Positions 63,925-64,000 of a stretch of 64,000 bases of DNA are shown in pieces. The translations under genes were made by a program, and so were the position numbers. The stretch lies in contig NZ_CP048810.1 in assembly GCF_013347965.1 (NCBI RefSeq), forward strand, positions 4,463,501 through 4,527,500. Direction: 5' to 3'. Below the pieces are notes generated by a model. That model searched no databases. It was not told where the DNA came from and saw nothing but the letters and a program-made list of their open reading frames with translations. The DNA is from Pseudomonas bijieensis. Its GTDB lineage: Bacteria; Pseudomonadota; Gammaproteobacteria; Pseudomonadales; Pseudomonadaceae. Each line of letters opens with the position of its first letter. Within the stretch, counting starts at the first letter, position 1.

Positions 63925-64000
63925 ATGTCTCGCCTGCCGTTAATCGGCGTCACCACCTGCTCCAGGCAGATTGGTCTGCATGCGTATCACATCAGTGGCG
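63925..64000 (+). CDS. PuuD/SpuA-type gamma-glutamyl-GABA hydrolase, N-terminal part
   Basis: The 25 visible codons read MSRLPLIGVTTCSRQIGLHA and continue YHISG to the window edge. This is the N-terminus of class I glutamine-amidotransferase-like hydrolases (PuuD/SpuA) that release GABA from gamma-glutamyl-GABA. Divergent from the PuuA/SpuI-type synthetase 278 bp away, as in polyamine clusters of Pseudomonas. Confidence 0.85.
   Translation, partial: MSRLPLIGVTTCSRQIGLHAYHISG

Overview
The window is 64 kb of a GC-rich gammaproteobacterial chromosome. It is almost certainly from the Pseudomonas fluorescens group. The proteins read as fluorescent-pseudomonad housekeeping proteins, and the gene order (hemB-ppk / ppx, trxA-rho-ubiD, glpT, rbbA cassette, mthfs-6S RNA-zapA, ygfB-pepP-ubiH-ubiI, gcvT-gcvH, argE-argA) matches the conserved Pseudomonas backbone as I remember it. 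The intergenic regions carry many REP/REPIN palindromes of the kinds common in P. fluorescens. I see no rRNA, tRNA, CRISPR array, insertion sequence or prophage.

Layout. 0-3.7 kb: end of a LysE exporter gene and a four-gene minus-strand cluster of envelope lipoproteins (COG3014, YcfL, LpoB and an LpoB/CsgG-like secreted protein). 4-9.2 kb: cytochrome c-FTR1 iron permease, YaiI, ElbB, sterol-desaturase-like protein, DedA. 9.4-14.3 kb: hemB-ppk1 facing ppx. 14.6-18.4 kb: a polar amino-acid ABC importer with a divergent FadR-type regulator. 18.5-23 kb: trxA, rho, ubiD and a ferredoxin-fused flavin reductase. 23.2-32.5 kb: chaC, glpT with two GlpR-like operators, a quinone reductase, a secreted FliL-like protein, the yhiI-rbbA-yhhJ ABC cassette and an EVE protein. 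32.6-43.5 kb: a 48-residue membrane peptide, mthfs, 6S RNA, zapA/zapB-like, ygfB-pepP-ubiH-ubiI, a ferric-iron importer without its ATPase, and gcvT-gcvH. 43.6-50 kb: a frameshifted DUF2388 gene, NfeD/SPFH, an orphan GspE-type ATPase, an ACT-like protein, an Lrp regulator and a CYTH-CHAD protein. 50-54.5 kb: argE-argA and an OprD-family porin. 54.5-55.5 kb: a HepT/MntA toxin-antitoxin module. 55.7-61.4 kb: lsfA and the ssuEADCBF sulfonate cluster. 61.4-64 kb: a TetR regulator, a PuuA/SpuI-type glutamine synthetase and the start of a divergent PuuD/SpuA-type hydrolase.

The most interesting signals are these. (1) Between argE and argA, a short reading frame ends in two Arg codons and its last bases form the left arm of a hairpin followed by seven T residues, which looks like an arginine attenuator. 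(2) The HepT/MntA module lies between two 46-bp terminator copies differing at only two positions, as if it had inserted with duplication of the porin terminator. (3) A Pho-box-like sequence sits exactly 10 nt upstream of a -10 element before hemB-ppk1. (4) ppx and the DUF2388 gene each show a single-base frame change at a homopolymer; in ppx this makes the protein read out into a REPIN. All regulatory calls are by eye from sequence and need comparative or experimental support.
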